The notes under the pieces are model-generated. The model was given only the letters and a program-made list of their open reading frames with translations. It was not told the origin of the DNA and ran no database searches. Shown piece after piece: positions 45,451 to 58,195 of a stretch of DNA of 64,000 nt. Positions within the stretch are counted from its first letter, which is position 1. Every line of letters begins with the position of its first letter. Source of the stretch: Isoetes taiwanensis (lineage: Eukaryota; Streptophyta; Lycopodiopsida; Isoetales; Isoetaceae); the NCBI GenBank assembly GCA_021234155.1, contig JAJEKV010000015.1:8164270-8228269 (forward strand), given 5' to 3'. The position numbers and the translations under genes were made by a program.

Positions 45451-48240
45451 CACGACCAACACGAGACAAGAATGCTAAGAGCAATCAGACAGATGGGACA
45501 ACTCAGGACAACTCGGACAAAGCAGAGCAGTGTAACGACGTATGGAAGCAACCCAAGCACAACCCATTTGCAAGAGCTAGGACTCAAAAAGGGACACCAT
45601 AAGATCTCAATGAGACAAATGGAACAAAAAGTCGACAAAAGGGAATAATGGACGTCATGTAGTAAAGGAACGAGTAAAGGCAAAGTGGAAAGAAGCCAAT
45701 GAACTAAAAAGAATTGAAGGGCACATGGCTAGGTGGTCATCACAAGTACAAGGAACTAGCCACATAAAGGAATATAAAAGAAGATTTGCAACTAAATGTC
45801 ACAAGCACCAATGCAAAGAAGAATGCAATAGCTCAACCCATACAAAATGCAAAACCGAGACATGGTAACCGCAAAAGCCATGTATAAATGAGCCAAATGA
45901 TTCTAGCAAATACCACCAATTGTAAAACTCCGCGAAAAGCGACCAAATGTAAGCGAATCACCACAAATGGTACCAATAGCCCAACGACGGGAAACCCGAG
46001 ATCCTACGCGCAAAAAAAGGACCACATCTAAGTATGGAAACAAAGCGCATTAAAAGGACTAATTGCAGAGAAAATAGAGACGTTATGGATCACAACCGTG
46101 TTCATTTAGATTTGAAAGTGTCGAGAATAACCAAACGCAACATGGCATGAACTAACATGAATCACCAACTCATGACTAATGCAAACTAAGGAAAAGTTCA
46201 AGAGTAGAAAAAATGCTAGAATATCCAAATGGAGAAGGTTATATACAAGATCTTGGAAATACGACTTCGCCTTGGAAACAACTCGTGCTAAAGTCCTTAG
46301 GTCGAAGTGCCAAAATCAACAAAAAGGGGCAACCGCATGTGTTGATTAAATACAGGATATACAAAAATGCAATGAAGCAACTAAATGCAAAACTGACTTG
46401 GCGTAAAAAAGCAACACACAAAGTAGTTAGCCCCTTGTAGAACTATGTAGACAAAGAGTTGACAACGATCCCCATCAATGTCCACTAGAGATGGCACCAC
46501 CCCTTCGTAATGACAAGACGAGGAAAAATACCAAGAAGCCAGTCTGACATTGACCCCTCTAGTCGCCAAGTCAAAAAATGATTCTTATCAGCATCTACTC
46601 GAGATGCCCTCCCCAACCGAACCATAGCTCGAATCTTTCCACACCAAGAACCCTGCAACTAAAAACCAACGAAGGCTATAAACTGTCAACATTTGGAAAA
46701 AGAGGGAACCATACATGGGCAGGCCACCAAAGAAAAAAAAAACCATCAATTCTGACAAATATACTAATCTAAACATCAACTGGCCGAAGGGAACCTGACA
46801 AAACCAACATCTAACAACCCTATTTTTACCTACTACGCAACTTACAAAACAAAACGGGGTTTCAAACCTTCAAATCCGAAAGAGAGAGCAAAAGGACATA
46901 AAATAGACCACCAAAGAGAGAAACTATCACTAGGACGAACATACTAACTCAAATACGCCAATCACCACTAAAAACTGGTAGGATTAGTCAATTTTAAATG
47001 AAGGTAAACAAGAAATAAGATAGGCGACAAGAAGATTCAAAGAAGAAAGGAAACAAGCAAACCTGGATGGAGAAATGTGATTAAGACAAAAGGACCGTAG
47101 CACAACAAATCGGAAGATATCGAGGAATCAAAACCAAACGGAAGGAGACATCGCGGAGATACATGGAGTAAGAACAAATAGAGCAATGGGTTGCCGCAAA
47201 GAAAGGTTGAATGGGACGAGACATTCATGCAAAAGGGAAGGAAGAAGGAGGGAAAGTCATGAGGTAAGAGAAAGAAAGAAAGAAAGAAAGAAATAGAGCA
47301 AGCATCAAGAGTACCAAATGAAACCACAGGCCAGAGAAATGAGCCACTTCTAACTAGATTAATGAACCATGTAATCGCATAAATAAATTAGCGATGACGG
47401 GGGACCCCATAACCTGCAGGGAGATCAACAAATTCCAAGAAGAAAACAATGTAAAATGGACAAACAAATAAGCATCCCTCAACTAAGAAACCTATGATGC
47501 CAAGGATGCTACCATAGACTGCAAAGATAGAAATACATGGAATACCCAAGCAAAGAATTAGACATTCGACCGAAGTTACTTTATGCCCAAATGGATGCTC
47601 CCACCCTCAAGTCAAACTAAATGAAGGCGAACAAGGAAAAAGATCAGCAACAAGGAGTAGATAGGCTGTCAAACGAAAACAAACAACCACAACAATTATA
47701 GTTAGCCAAATGCAAACCGACTCAAGAAAAAGAACTAAATGACTCCGCAAAAACGAGCAATGATCTATAATTTATACACTAACGAATACATTCAAGTAAG
47801 AAAGCAAAAAAGTATGTAGACACATAAGAGGGTCAATCTAGGGACTGCAACATAGAAAGCTATGAGGTTGGGCATCATAAAACGGCCGACCTAAAAAGCT
47901 GAAAATTGAACAAAAAACACGCAGGCCATAGATGGAAAAAATGACAATACGACAACTATCCACCAAACTAAAGATTGACCCAAAAGATAAAACTCAACGA
48001 AACACGAAAAACAATCCCAAGGTCTAGTCGGAGGCACACGATACAAAACTGGAAAAAATGCGACCCCAACTCCAAAAATACAACAATACTACAAGCGTAA
48101 AGGGACGCACAAAACCAAAACAAGCACCAGTAAACCAACCACGAAAAAAACCCCTAGACGACAACGCATCATACATCCAAGCAACACACCGACCAACCGA
48201 ACAAAAACCAGAAAAGCAATCAAAGAGTACTATGCACTAA

Positions 48241-48410
48241 ACCTAACATGACCCCTGCAGAAACTAGACATCCAAGGGAACGATAAGGCAAAACAAGGAC
48301 CGACTCTAGACCCCAAACACCAACGAACCCGAACCTAACATGACCCCTGCAGAAACTAGAGAACGACAAGGCAAAACAAGGACCGACTCTAGACCCCAAA
48401 CACCAACGAA
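48241..48410. repeat. Tandem duplication, about 92-bp period
   Basis: ACCTAACATGACCCCTGCAG opens both units, and AAGGCAAAACAAGGACCGAC then TCTAGACCCCAAACACCAAC closes them, nearly identical. This is a recent local duplication. Confidence 0.85.
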
Positions 48411-48469
48411 AAAGACGCCAGAAACAACAAAGAAAAAGGAAGAGGGAGGGAAGGGACCAATCTATGCAC

Positions 48470-48810
48470 AAGAACTTTTGTTATTTGATTATAATGTTTA
48501 TAACACGAGGTTTAATGTTTGTAACATAAGGGGGCACAAACGACCTATGCGTGGCGTCAAACAACAAGGGAAATATGAGGCAAGAACTAGACTGACCAAA
48601 CTTAACACCGAAACATAACTATGCACAAGGTTCGACCTATGTAAGGACCTTTTATGATTAATGTTTAATAAATTATGCACAAGGATCCTTTGTTATAATG
48701 CTTATAACCCGAGATTTAATGTTTATAACATAAGGGTGGCATAAACGACCTAGGCATGGCATCAAACAACAAGGGAAAGATGAGGCAAGGACTAGATTGA
48801 CCAAACTCAA
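48470..48810. repeat. Tandem duplication, about 200-bp period
   Basis: Both units contain TAATG-TTATAAC-CGAG, TTTAATGTTT-TAACATAAGG, ACGACCTA-GC-TGGC-TCAA and AACAACAAGGGAAA-ATGAGG. The second ends about 50 bp before the target site of element 3. Confidence 0.75.
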
Positions 48811-48878
48811 TATATAAATTATCCTAACCATACAAATAAAACCCCGGATAGAACCAAACCAAGCCCAGGCAAAACCTA

Positions 48879-48887
48879 TAAGAAAAC
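48879..48887. repeat. Left 9-bp target-site duplication of element 3
   Basis: TAAGAAAAC directly before the terminus CGGGTAAAATATTGGC; identical to 60957-60965. Confidence 0.85.
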
Positions 48888-49145
48888 CGGGTAAAATATT
48901 GGCTCCCTAACCAAACATTCAAAACCATACATTATATCGAAGTTCGATATATATACAGTGATATCGAAGTTCGATATACTGGGCGTATATCGAAGTTCGA
49001 TATAATGATATCCAAAGACGAAATGGCATATGAAAAAAGCGTGATAAAATTGATATACTATAGTATATCGAAGTTCGATATACTATAGTATATCGAACTT
49101 CGATATACTATAGTATATCTAACTCCGATATACCAATGTATATCA
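48888..49145 (+). repeat. Left end of element 3: TIR plus palindrome cluster
   Basis: After about 45 bp of TIR come about six copies of TATATCGAAGTTCGATATA or close variants between 48931 and 49140. Some are fused by ACTATAGTATA spacers. One copy reads TATCGAACTTCGATA and another TATCTAACTCCGATA. Such subterminal repeats are typical transposase-binding fields in other DNA transposons. Confidence 0.85.
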
Positions 49146-49233
49146 ATTTTTTTTGTGTTTTTTGGGTTCTTCTGAGCGATTCCTACAAGCGTTTTTTGGA
49201 GAGAATTTGCAAAGGGTCATACCTGATCAGATC

Positions 49234-50584
49234 ATGGAAGAAGCACCAGGTTAGTAAGAGTATTCGCATCAAATTCCTCAAAGATTTCTTACTTTTACAT
49301 CTCGTTCTTGTATGAGCTCTTCAACTGTTTATTTTCATGCTTTTGATGTGATCGTTTAGGATCTAAAATTCAATTGATGTGATCGTTTAAGAGAGGTGGG
49401 AACTAAAATTAGGATCTAAAATTCAAGGAGAGTGGTTTTGTTTTTGGAAAACGTATATTGAGTGCGATATACTCACTATATTCGTATTTTGATTTCATTA
49501 TGTGAATATTAAATGTAAGATTAGCGTATATTGAGTTCAATATACGTGTTCCACATGTCTACAATGGTGCAACATCACTTACACATATCGCTTTATGTTG
49601 CAACATGACTTACACATGTTAGCACATGTCGTGCACATGAGGTGACATCTATGATATTGCATGAGCATGTGAGGGAACATAAGTTGACATGTCAATGGTT
49701 AGATAGGACATGCCGGCATGATGTTTTTTATGTTGCGACATGACTTACAAGCGTGAGCACATGCGTGCACATGAAGTGACATCCTTAGGAGGACGTCATA
49801 ATGATCACTATGATAATTGATGATGTGGCATTTTAAAAAGGCATATATTTTGATGGCGTGACATGTTAGTATTAGTAGTTTTTCAGTTGTAATGTTGATA
49901 TGATATGCTTTACACTCTTTTCTTTTGTGGATAATAATGTTATTTAGATGCTCCTACTTAGCATAGGTTAATGTTTTGTATCTTGATCAAATAACAGATA
50001 TTCAGTTTGAGGACGAGGAGATGATAAACTCAGATCATTCAGAGCACTTGTCCCAGTAGTCCATTGACGAGTTTCCTACAGGCTTTGAGCTTGCTGCAGA
50101 GGATCGGCCGCATCAGGTTGGGGACATCATATGGAGGTCAGTACCTTCCTCTTTAGTCTTAATTGATTTTTTTATATACGTTTTTAATTGGCTAAGTGTT
50201 GTTTTCAATAATTAAAGCATTTATATTACATTGCTTGAAATTTGTATGTACTTTCATTAGAAGTTTATTTATTTTGCTTACTTGTTATGGGAGCTGGGTA
50301 GGGGGGGTTTATAGTATTCTTTGTTGTCTAGGAGGAGAGTAGGGGGGTGGTTGATTCTTCGCCGAGTTTTATGGATTGAGCCAAGTCGTGTGGATTCTCA
50401 CCGCTCGGGTATGAGGATTACCATGTTCATGGTGTGCATCCATGATGGTTGCAGACATCTAGTGTTGCGGAGGCAGCGAGAGCCAGCTTGGCTTGGGTTC
50501 CGTACACAGAACTCAGCCTGGGCCCACCATAGAGCTCATCACCCGGAGGAGACACACTCACCCCGGTTTTTGGTCCACTGTTGA
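49234..50584 (+). pseudogene. Unrecognised three-exon gene in element 3
   Basis: Proposed exons are 49234-49249, 49998-50136 and 50332-50584, all with GT-AG borders that keep one frame across both junctions. The product starts MEEAPDIQFEDEEMINSDHS, continues with SIDEFPTGFELAAEDRP and VGDIIWR, then RRVGGWLILRRV and a Cys/His-rich stretch MVCIHDGCRHLV. An in-frame TAG at 50057-50059 breaks it. An acidic leader followed by a possible C-C-H-H zinc site could be the N-terminus of a FAR1/MULE-type transposase, whose DDE part is not seen downstream. It could equally be a captured host fragment. The exact fit of both splice junctions is the main support. Confidence 0.5.
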
Positions 50585-50739
50585 AAACATCAGTTTTGGT
50601 AGGTCTACATGTCCTGTTTTCAAAGAATCCTACATGTGGATTCGTGGAGGTATGGTTTTGTTCGATAATGGTGTTCTTTTTTGGTGGACTAAAACATCCT
50701 TTGTTGTTTTGTAGTTTCTTCTATTGTGACATGTCATTT

Positions 50740-51230
50740 TATAATACAATCAAATGAGGAAAAGAATACTTGAATTTCTACATGTCTAATAATTCTATTG
50801 TCACATGTCTTTATAGATGTAGGAAAGAATATTTGATTCTCTACATGTCCTATACTTCCATTCACATGTCTTTATAGTAGTAGGATGAAAGTACTTTATT
50901 TGCTAAGGCATTGTAGGAAAGAATACATGAATTACGACATGTGTAATACTTCTATTGTCACATGTCTTTATAGAAGTAGGAAAAGAATACTTGATTCTCT
51001 ACATGTCGTATGCTTCCATGTCACATGTCTTTATAGTAGTAGGAGGGAGTACTTTTATTTGCTAAAGGCATTGTAGGAAAGAATACATGAATTACGACAT
51101 GTGTAATACTTCTATTGTCACATGTCTTTATACAAGTAGGAAAGAATTTCTCTACATGTCCTATCCTTCCATATCACGGGTCTTTATAGTGGTAGGACGA
51201 GTACTTGATTTACTACATGTGCACGATTTC
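50740..51230 (+). repeat. Tandem repeat, about 175-bp period, three units
   Basis: Units contain CTATTGTCACATGTCTTTATA, AGTAGGAAAGAATAC-TGA, CTACATGTC-TATACTTCCAT and GGCATTGTAGGAAAGAATAC. They start near 50770, 50945 and 51110. No coding signal. Confidence 0.75.
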
Positions 51231-51329
51231 TTTCCCGACGCCACGATCACATGTCCTTATACTAGTATTCCATGTAAGACAAGTTACTTCAACTACTTCA
51301 ATTACTTAACACCTATTTTTGCATAACAA

Positions 51330-51815
51330 AACCATCAAGAATTTGATTTGTATTCCTTGAGGGAGTGTAGGACCCATTACCAAGAAAACCCTAAGCATTA
51401 ATGTCATGGGACCATAAAAATCCTAACAATATCCTAACATTTTGGATATTGTTAGGGGAAAGACTCATTAAACCAAGCCTACATTTTTGCATAACAAACC
51501 ATTAAGAATTGTGAGATGTATTTTTTTATGGAGGATAGGACCATTGCAACAAATCCCAAGCATTAAAATGGCAAGACCATGCAATACCCTAACATTATTC
51601 CCCATTTTGGATATGGTTAGTGGAACACCATTAAACCGTTCCTACATCTTGGTATAATTTAGACCATTAAGGATTTGAGATGTAATTGTTTATGGGGAAT
51701 AGGACCATTGCAACAAATCCCCAAGCATTATAAAATGGCAAGACTATGCAATATCCTAACATTATCCCCATTTTGGATATCATTAGTGGAACACCATAAA
51801 ACCATACCTACATCT
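51330..51815 (+). repeat. Tandem repeat, about 165-bp period, three units
   Basis: Each unit has ACCATTAAGAATT-GAGATGT, GGA-AGGACCATTGCAACAA, AATCCCCAAGCATTA, CAATA-CCTAACATTATTCC and CATTTTGGATAT--TTAG. The first unit is the most diverged. It abuts the array that begins near 51950. Confidence 0.75.
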
Positions 51816-51949
51816 AGTTGGTACTAAGGTTCGCTATAGACAATCCAATAGTTATCCACGTCATCCAATGGTTTTAATTGTATCTAATTTATCTTATCCA
51901 ATGGTTCTTTCTAAGAATGCAATGGTTCTTTGAAAAACAAAATAACTTA

Positions 51950-54900
51950 TTGCACTTAGGCGATTTGCACTAAGAACATATCAAACCATAAAGTGTCCTG
52001 CGGTCGGCCGTAGTGTAGAAACCCAAGTGTTTTGTTGTTCGGGCGGTACAAAGGCTCGGAATGGAGATTTGACTTCGCCATGTTGTCCAAACAAATGTAA
52101 ATTATCCTAGGGACCAAGTTACGGTCATTTTTGCGACAAAAGAAACACAAACCCTCTACATGGCGATTGTGCACCTCGCTAAGGCCAATTCACTACTGAG
52201 CGTGTTGGGCATGAGCTACTTTGGCTTCCCGAGCGGGGGTGGTCTTACGCCCACGAAACTTGGTCTCCGGGGTAATGTCGATGTTTGAGTCCGTTGGCGT
52301 AGTGGGATCCACCCGATTACGAGGTGGGAGGTTGGAGAGTCCATGGCCAGGACCTTCCGAGAAGGACCTTTTGGGTCAAACTTCTTACGGAAGGTTTTGG
52401 GGCTCCCGTACGAAAAGCGTCAACACCCCCACTACCTCATGACATTATGCAAGCTCCCCGTCCAACGGCTGGAGTATGGGCTCCAAAACGTAAACCACAT
52501 TGCCTTGCCGAATGTTATTGTAGGGTTTGCGTTATGGAGGTCGGGCTTTGGTCCGTTACACTTGGGACATGGTCGAAAGCTGCGTTTGAAAACACGGTGC
52601 AGGCATTAGAAATTGCAAGAATGGGGTTTGGATTTATTCTCCCTCCTAGTTTTACAATTAAAAGTGTAGGCGCCTTTCAAAGAGCAAAATTGTTTGGGGT
52701 TTTCCGGATTGGCTGAATAGATCTAAAACTCTAGGTTCTTATGGCTCCCCATGCATGTTTAGAAATGGTCCACCTAGTTATCAAAGAAGTCGACCACGTT
52801 TTGGCCTCCAAAGCGTAAACCCCGTGTCGTTGCTTAGGTTATTGTAGGGTTTACGTTATGGAGGTCGAGTTTTATTCAGTTGCACTTGAGACATGGTCGA
52901 AAGGCTGCGATTGAAAAAACAAGCAATAGAAACCAATTTGAAATGGGGTTTGGATTTACCGAGGCAAGCTTTCCTACGGTGCTCCCGGGAGGGGCAAATG
53001 CCAATGCCTCCCTTCCCCGAGCCCGCTTTCCTATCCGACCATTGAATTCTCCATTCAAGTAACTTGCTTCGGCGAGGGTTCAAACAAATTCAAGATGCGT
53101 CAGGAGAACATATCAACCGGCAAAAGTGTCCTGCGGTCGTAGTGCTTAGAAACCCAAGTGTTTTGTCGTTCGAGGCGGTACAAAGGCTCGGAATGGAGAT
53201 TTGACTTACCATGTCGTCCAAAGCAATGAAATTACCCTAGAGACCAAGTTACACGGTCATTTTTTTGCGACAAAAGAAGCCACGAACCCTCTACATGGCG
53301 GTGTGCACGCACCCTCGGTAAAGGCCAATTCACTCCTGAACGTGTTGGACATGAGCTACTTTGGCGCTTCACGGAGGGGGGGTGGTCTTACGCCCGCAGA
53401 AACTTGGTCTCCTTGAGTCCGTTGGCGAGTCGGATCACGGTTAGGGGTGGGAGAGTTGCCCGTCTGTGGCCAAGGACCTTCAGAGAGGACCTTTTGGATT
53501 TAACCTTACGGAAGGTTTTAGGGCTCAGATCTTCTAGCGTCAACGCCCTCCCACTACCTCCATGACATTGTGCAAGATCGGTCCAATCGACTAGGGTATG
53601 GCCTCAAAACATAAACCTTGTGCGTTGCTAGGTTATTGTAGGGTTTACGTTATGGAGGTCGAGTTTTATTCAGTTACACTTGAGACATGGTTGAAGTCGC
53701 GGTTGAAAAAAAGAAGCAATAAAGCCCACCTAAAATGGGGTTTGGATTTACCGAAGGCGGGCTTTCCTACTAGTGCTCCTAGGAGGGCAAATGCCAATGC
53801 AATGCCTTTCGGGCTGCCTTCCCTATCCGAATGGTTGAATTCTCCATTCAAGTAACTTGCTTGGCGGGTTCAAAAAACTCAAGATCTATCCGGGAGAACA
53901 TATCAAACCTTAAAGTGTCCCCGCGATTCGATCGTGTAGAAACCAAGTGTTTTGTCGTTCGGGCGTTACAAAGGTTCTCGGAATGGGGATTTGACTTCGC
54001 CATGTCGTCCAAAGCGAAATTACCCTAGGGACCAAGTTATCACGGTCATTTTTGCAACAAAAAAACATGAACCCTCTACATGGCGATACGCACCCTCGCT
54101 AAGTCCAATTCACTACTGAACGTGTTGGACATGAGCTACTTTGGTGCTTCCTAGAGCGGAGTGGTCTTACGCCTTACGAAACTTGGTCTCGGGGGTAATG
54201 TCGATGTTCGAGTTCATTAGCGGTCGGATCCGATTCAGGGGTGGGAGAGTTACCCGTCCGTGGCGGGGACCTTGAGAGGAATTTTGGGTCGAAATGTACG
54301 GAAGGTTTTAGGGCTCCGGTTACAGCGTCAGCGCCCTCCACCTACCTCATGATATTGTGCAAGATCTGGGTCAATCGGCTAGGGTATAGCCTCCAAAGCG
54401 TAAACCACGTGCCTTGCGGGGGTTATTGTAGGGTTCACGTTATGGAGGTTCGAACTTGGTGGATTGCACTTGGGACATGGTCGAGCATTTGCGTTTGAAA
54501 ACAGTGGCAGGAAACCTGCGCGAATGGGATTTGGATTTAATCTCCTTCTAGTTTTGCAATTAAAAGTCTAAAAGCCTTATCGCGATTGCAAAATTGTTTG
54601 GGATCACCGGGTTGGCCAATAGATCGAAAACTGTTATTTCAGTTCTCATGGCTCCCCATGCATGTTTAGAAATGGTCCACCTAGTTATCAAAGAAATCGA
54701 CCACGTTTTGGCCTCCAAAGCGTAAACCTGTCAATGTTGCTAGGTTATTGTAGGGTTTACGTTATGGAGGTCGAGTTTTTTTCAGTTGCACTTGAGACAT
54801 GGTCGAAGTGCGATTGAAAACAAAACAATAGAAACTAACGAAATGGGGTTTGGATTTACCCTCCTCCAGTGTCGCAATTAGAAGTCAAGAACACATTTTG

Positions 54901-56310
54901 TAGTAGCAAATTTTTTGGAATGATTCGGGATCGCCAATAGATCCAAACTCTGTTATTTCGAGTTGCCATGGCTCGCATGCATGTTTGAAAAAAGGTACAC
55001 TGGTCCCAAGTGCAATCGACCACGTTTTGGCCTCCATAAGCGTAAACTCTACAATAACGGCAAGGCATGGTTTTACGTTTTGGAGGCCATACCCTAGCGT
55101 TGGACCAGGATCTTGCACAATGTCATGAGGTAGTGGGAGGGCATTGGCGCCGAAGACAGAGCCCTAAAACCTTCTAGAAGCGGTTCGACCCAAAATGTCC
55201 TCTGAAGGTCCCCGGCCACGGGCGGGCAACTCTCCACCCAGAAAATGTGATCTGACTCTGCCAGCGAACTCGAAAACATCGACATTACCCACGGACACCA
55301 AGTTTCGCGGAGAAGACCACCCTCGGGAAGCGCCAAAGTAGCTCATGTCCAACACGTTCAGTAGTGAATTGGCCTTAAGCGGAGGGTGCGAATCTTTGCC
55401 ATGTCGAGGGTTCGTGCTTCTTTTCTTTGCAAAAAATGACCAGGTGTAACTTGGTCCCTAGGGTAATTTCGCTATTTCGGACGATATGGCGAAAGTCAAA
55501 TCTCCATTCGAGCCTTTGTACTGCCCAAACGACAAAGCACGTGGCTTTTACATGGTCGACTGCAGGACACTTTGCGGTTTGATATGTTATCTCGGGCCGG
55601 ATCTTGAATTTTTTGAATGCTTTTGAAGCCAAATTGGCTCAAACATGCCAAGTTGAATTTTTTTGAACCTGTTTAAATATGCCAAGTTGGCTCAAACATG
55701 CCACCTAGGCCATCCCGAATGACCCCAAACAATTTTGCTACTGCAAAAGGCGCTCTTGACTTCTAATTGCCCACCGGGAGGAGGATAACTCCAAACCCCA
55801 TTCCATCAGTTCCTATTGCTTCATGTTCTCAATTGCAGCTTCTCAACCATGACTATATTCTAATCAGATTCGACCAAAATCTTGCACAATGTCATCACAT
55901 AGAGGGAGGGTGTTGACGCCAGAAGATGGACCTTTAAAACCTTCCGGAGGCAGTTCGCCCCAAATGTCCTATCCCAAAGAACACTGGCCACGGACGAGCA
56001 ACTTTCCCACTCCGGGCGTGAACCGACTACGCCAATGAACTCAAAACGTTGACATTACCCCCGGAGACCAAGTTTCGTGGGCGAAGACTACCCCTTTTCA
56101 AGAAGCAAGTAGCTCATGTCAACATGTTCGTAGTCAATTGGTCTAAGAGGTGGTGCAGAATCTTGCCATGTAGAGGGTTTGTGTTTTTAGATTTGCAAAA
56201 AATGTCAGGTATAACTTGGTCCCTAGGGTAATTTTGCCATTCAGGATGGCATGACGAAGTCGAATCTCCATTCGGAGCCTTTGCACTGGCCGAACGACAA
56301 AACGTCTCTA
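51950..56310. repeat. Array of about 770-bp units that reverses orientation
   Basis: The anchor CATGAGCTACTTTGG occurs on + near 52210, 53350 and 54130, and its complement near 55334 and 56108. So three units run rightward and two run leftward, meeting around 55000-55060. There GACCACGTTTTGGCCTCC is followed at once by its inverted counterpart. Other shared blocks are AACCCTCTACATGGCG, ACTTGGTCTCCGGGGTAATG, AAAACCTTC(C/T) complements and GGGTTTACGTTATGGAGGTC. Units are CpG-rich and contain short open frames, but none holds up across units, so I see no gene. Confidence 0.85.
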
Positions 56311-56778
56311 CCAAAAACTCCAAAGGTTATCATATTTCTTGCATGAAGTCCTAGTCACAAGCCCACATGGCATGTTTGAGCCACCTTGGCATTTTTTAGC
56401 CACCTTGGCATGTTGGAGCTTAGATGCCACCTTGTATCCAACATGCCAAGGTGGTTGTGTTTGTGTCTCTCCATGTATGTATGTGGCTCCAACAGATTAC
56501 ATTCCATAGCCTATTGTGATGGTGGTTGTAATGTCGTTCTTGACATATGGTAGCAACTTTGCTTTGTATTGCCATAAGTTTTAATGATATTTTCATTTTG
56601 CATCCATAGAGTTAATACAACATTGGTTTAGAGATGCTGCTTAATAGGGCAACATTGCAAAGATCTAGGCTGATGCCAAGCATAAAAAATATATTGGAGT
56701 TGGAATTGTCCTCTAAGATATTGAGGACAATGTCAATGAAGGATTGAATTGAACAATGTTAAGAATAGAGGATAGGCT

Positions 56779-57344
56779 ATGTCGTTCCCTAGGGGTGAAG
56801 CGAGAAAAGGGGGGTTTTGGTCTTTTTTTTCCCTTTTTCTTTTTTCTAATAGTTTCAATCTAAATTCGGCATGGCCTTCTTTTTTAGGCTGCGTCATCCA
56901 CAAAAATCGGTGGCTATTGCCACGTTTCTCGGGTTGGGGATTTTTGGACGTACACTCTGACTTTAGTGGGATTTGCCGGTCTTCTAAAGGATAGGCTTGA
57001 TCATGTTAAAATTTTCTCATGCAAAACTAGTGTTCTGGCCTAGTTCAGCATCCTATGCAGTTGCAGATCATATGGCCGTTGCTTGTTTTTCTTTCTTATG
57101 CAAAAAGAGTGGGTTTTTTCCTCTAGAACCAAGAGCAACTGGAAGGCGATGTAATCCCTTTCCGCTTTCTGACGCAGGGCTATGGGCTTTTCAATTATTT
57201 ATCGAATGGTTATATTTTTGCAGCAGCCCAAATCCGACCACTGTTCTGATCACAACATTTAATGTGGTTTGGCCAATGGTTTTTACCGACGTAATTCCCT
57301 TTCATGTATATGTATGGGGAGCATTTTTTTATAAAGGGGTGTGA
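56779..57344 (+). other. Unrecognised open frames in element 3
   Basis: Two consecutive + frames (56779-56994 and 56997-57344) are hydrophobic, with clusters of F, W and L, and a possible membrane-like segment near 57190-57330. No motif, splice pattern or relative in the window was seen. They may be fortuitous. Confidence 0.25.
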
Positions 57345-57469
57345 GTTGTATATTCCTCCACCCTTGATTTGGCATATTCAAGAAAATATGACGGGATGCA
57401 ATGATCCTGAAAAACCTATAGGCAGTCACCCATAAGAGTCCATAAGAGTCAATATGTAGCCGTATTAGA

Positions 57470-58195
57470 TTTTTATAAGGGAAATTTCCAACTATGCCCC
57501 TACATTTTCCCTTATTTCTCTATATGCCCTTATATTTTTTAAAATTCCAAAATTACCCCTTGCTTAACTATTTTTATTTAACTATTTGATAATCTAGTAT
57601 GTTATGGAATAGAACGATCATGGGGGCTTCATATATGTCGAAGATGGATTCCTGGTGTCGATTGGAGCATGAAAGTCTACTTCTTCTCCATTAGGTCAAC
57701 TGATTTAGGCTTTAAATCCCGATATGTTGCGTTTGCATAAGGCTACTTCTTCAGCATTTGGTCGGCGTATTAGACTTGGAAAGACAAATTTTGAAGTTGC
57801 AGCACATGTTTCTTTGGTGAATGCTTTTGGGTTTCTTTCCGAATACCCATTCATATTCCTTGCTACATCAAGATGAAGGGTTTAATTTTGAGAAGAAAGC
57901 ATAGAACAGATCGGCCAGTTCGATCCCCACATGAATTTTGCATGCGGATGAAACAACAATTCAATGGTGATTTAGAGAGTAGAATTGTGATTCAATGCAT
58001 TTAGATAAATCGTCATCGATTTCACTCATGTGATGCCTGAATCAAATTTTGGAGCTGCTACTCGTAACAATATATTTTCTTATAATAGCCACGGTTTTGC
58101 ACTATCATATCCAGTTACAAGGGTATTTTCGAAATTTTTATGATTCTAGGGGCATAATTTGAAAATATAGGAAAATGTAAGGGCATTTTTGGCTT
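57470..58195. repeat. Possible small nested inverted-repeat element
   Basis: The left part has ACTATGCCCCTACATTTTCCCT then TATGCCCTTATATTTT. The right part, complemented, has AAAAATGCCCTTACATTTTC followed by AATTATGCCCCTAGAAT. The two sides contain the same phrases in inverse order. No target duplication was identified, so the limits are rough. Confidence 0.35.

Larger units (their letters stand above)
41960..48878. other. 7-kb A/purine-rich tract with many internal duplications, no gene recognised
   Basis: The + strand is strongly enriched in A and G across most of this span, and the minus strand is correspondingly T/C-rich. Minus frames up to about 95 codons are made of F, L, S and C, as such composition alone would give, and show no motif. 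Internal repeats include a pair at 42284-42740, pairs near 43240 and 43500, blocks at 44080-44340 and 44700-44990, 48241-48410 and 48470-48810. The phrase GGTCCTTATGCACAAATATC occurs at about 41937 and 43046. A SINE-like insertion lies at 45265-45445. Confidence 0.6.

Noticed and set aside
47037-47327. Hydrophobic F/L/S-rich minus frames in the purine-rich tract, membrane-protein-like
   Set aside because: A T/C-rich strand gives F, L, S and C codons automatically; there is no start context, motif or splice support.
52221-53855. Short frames repeated in the 770-bp array as possible captured genes
   Set aside because: Frames break at different places in each unit and no peptide is conserved across all units.
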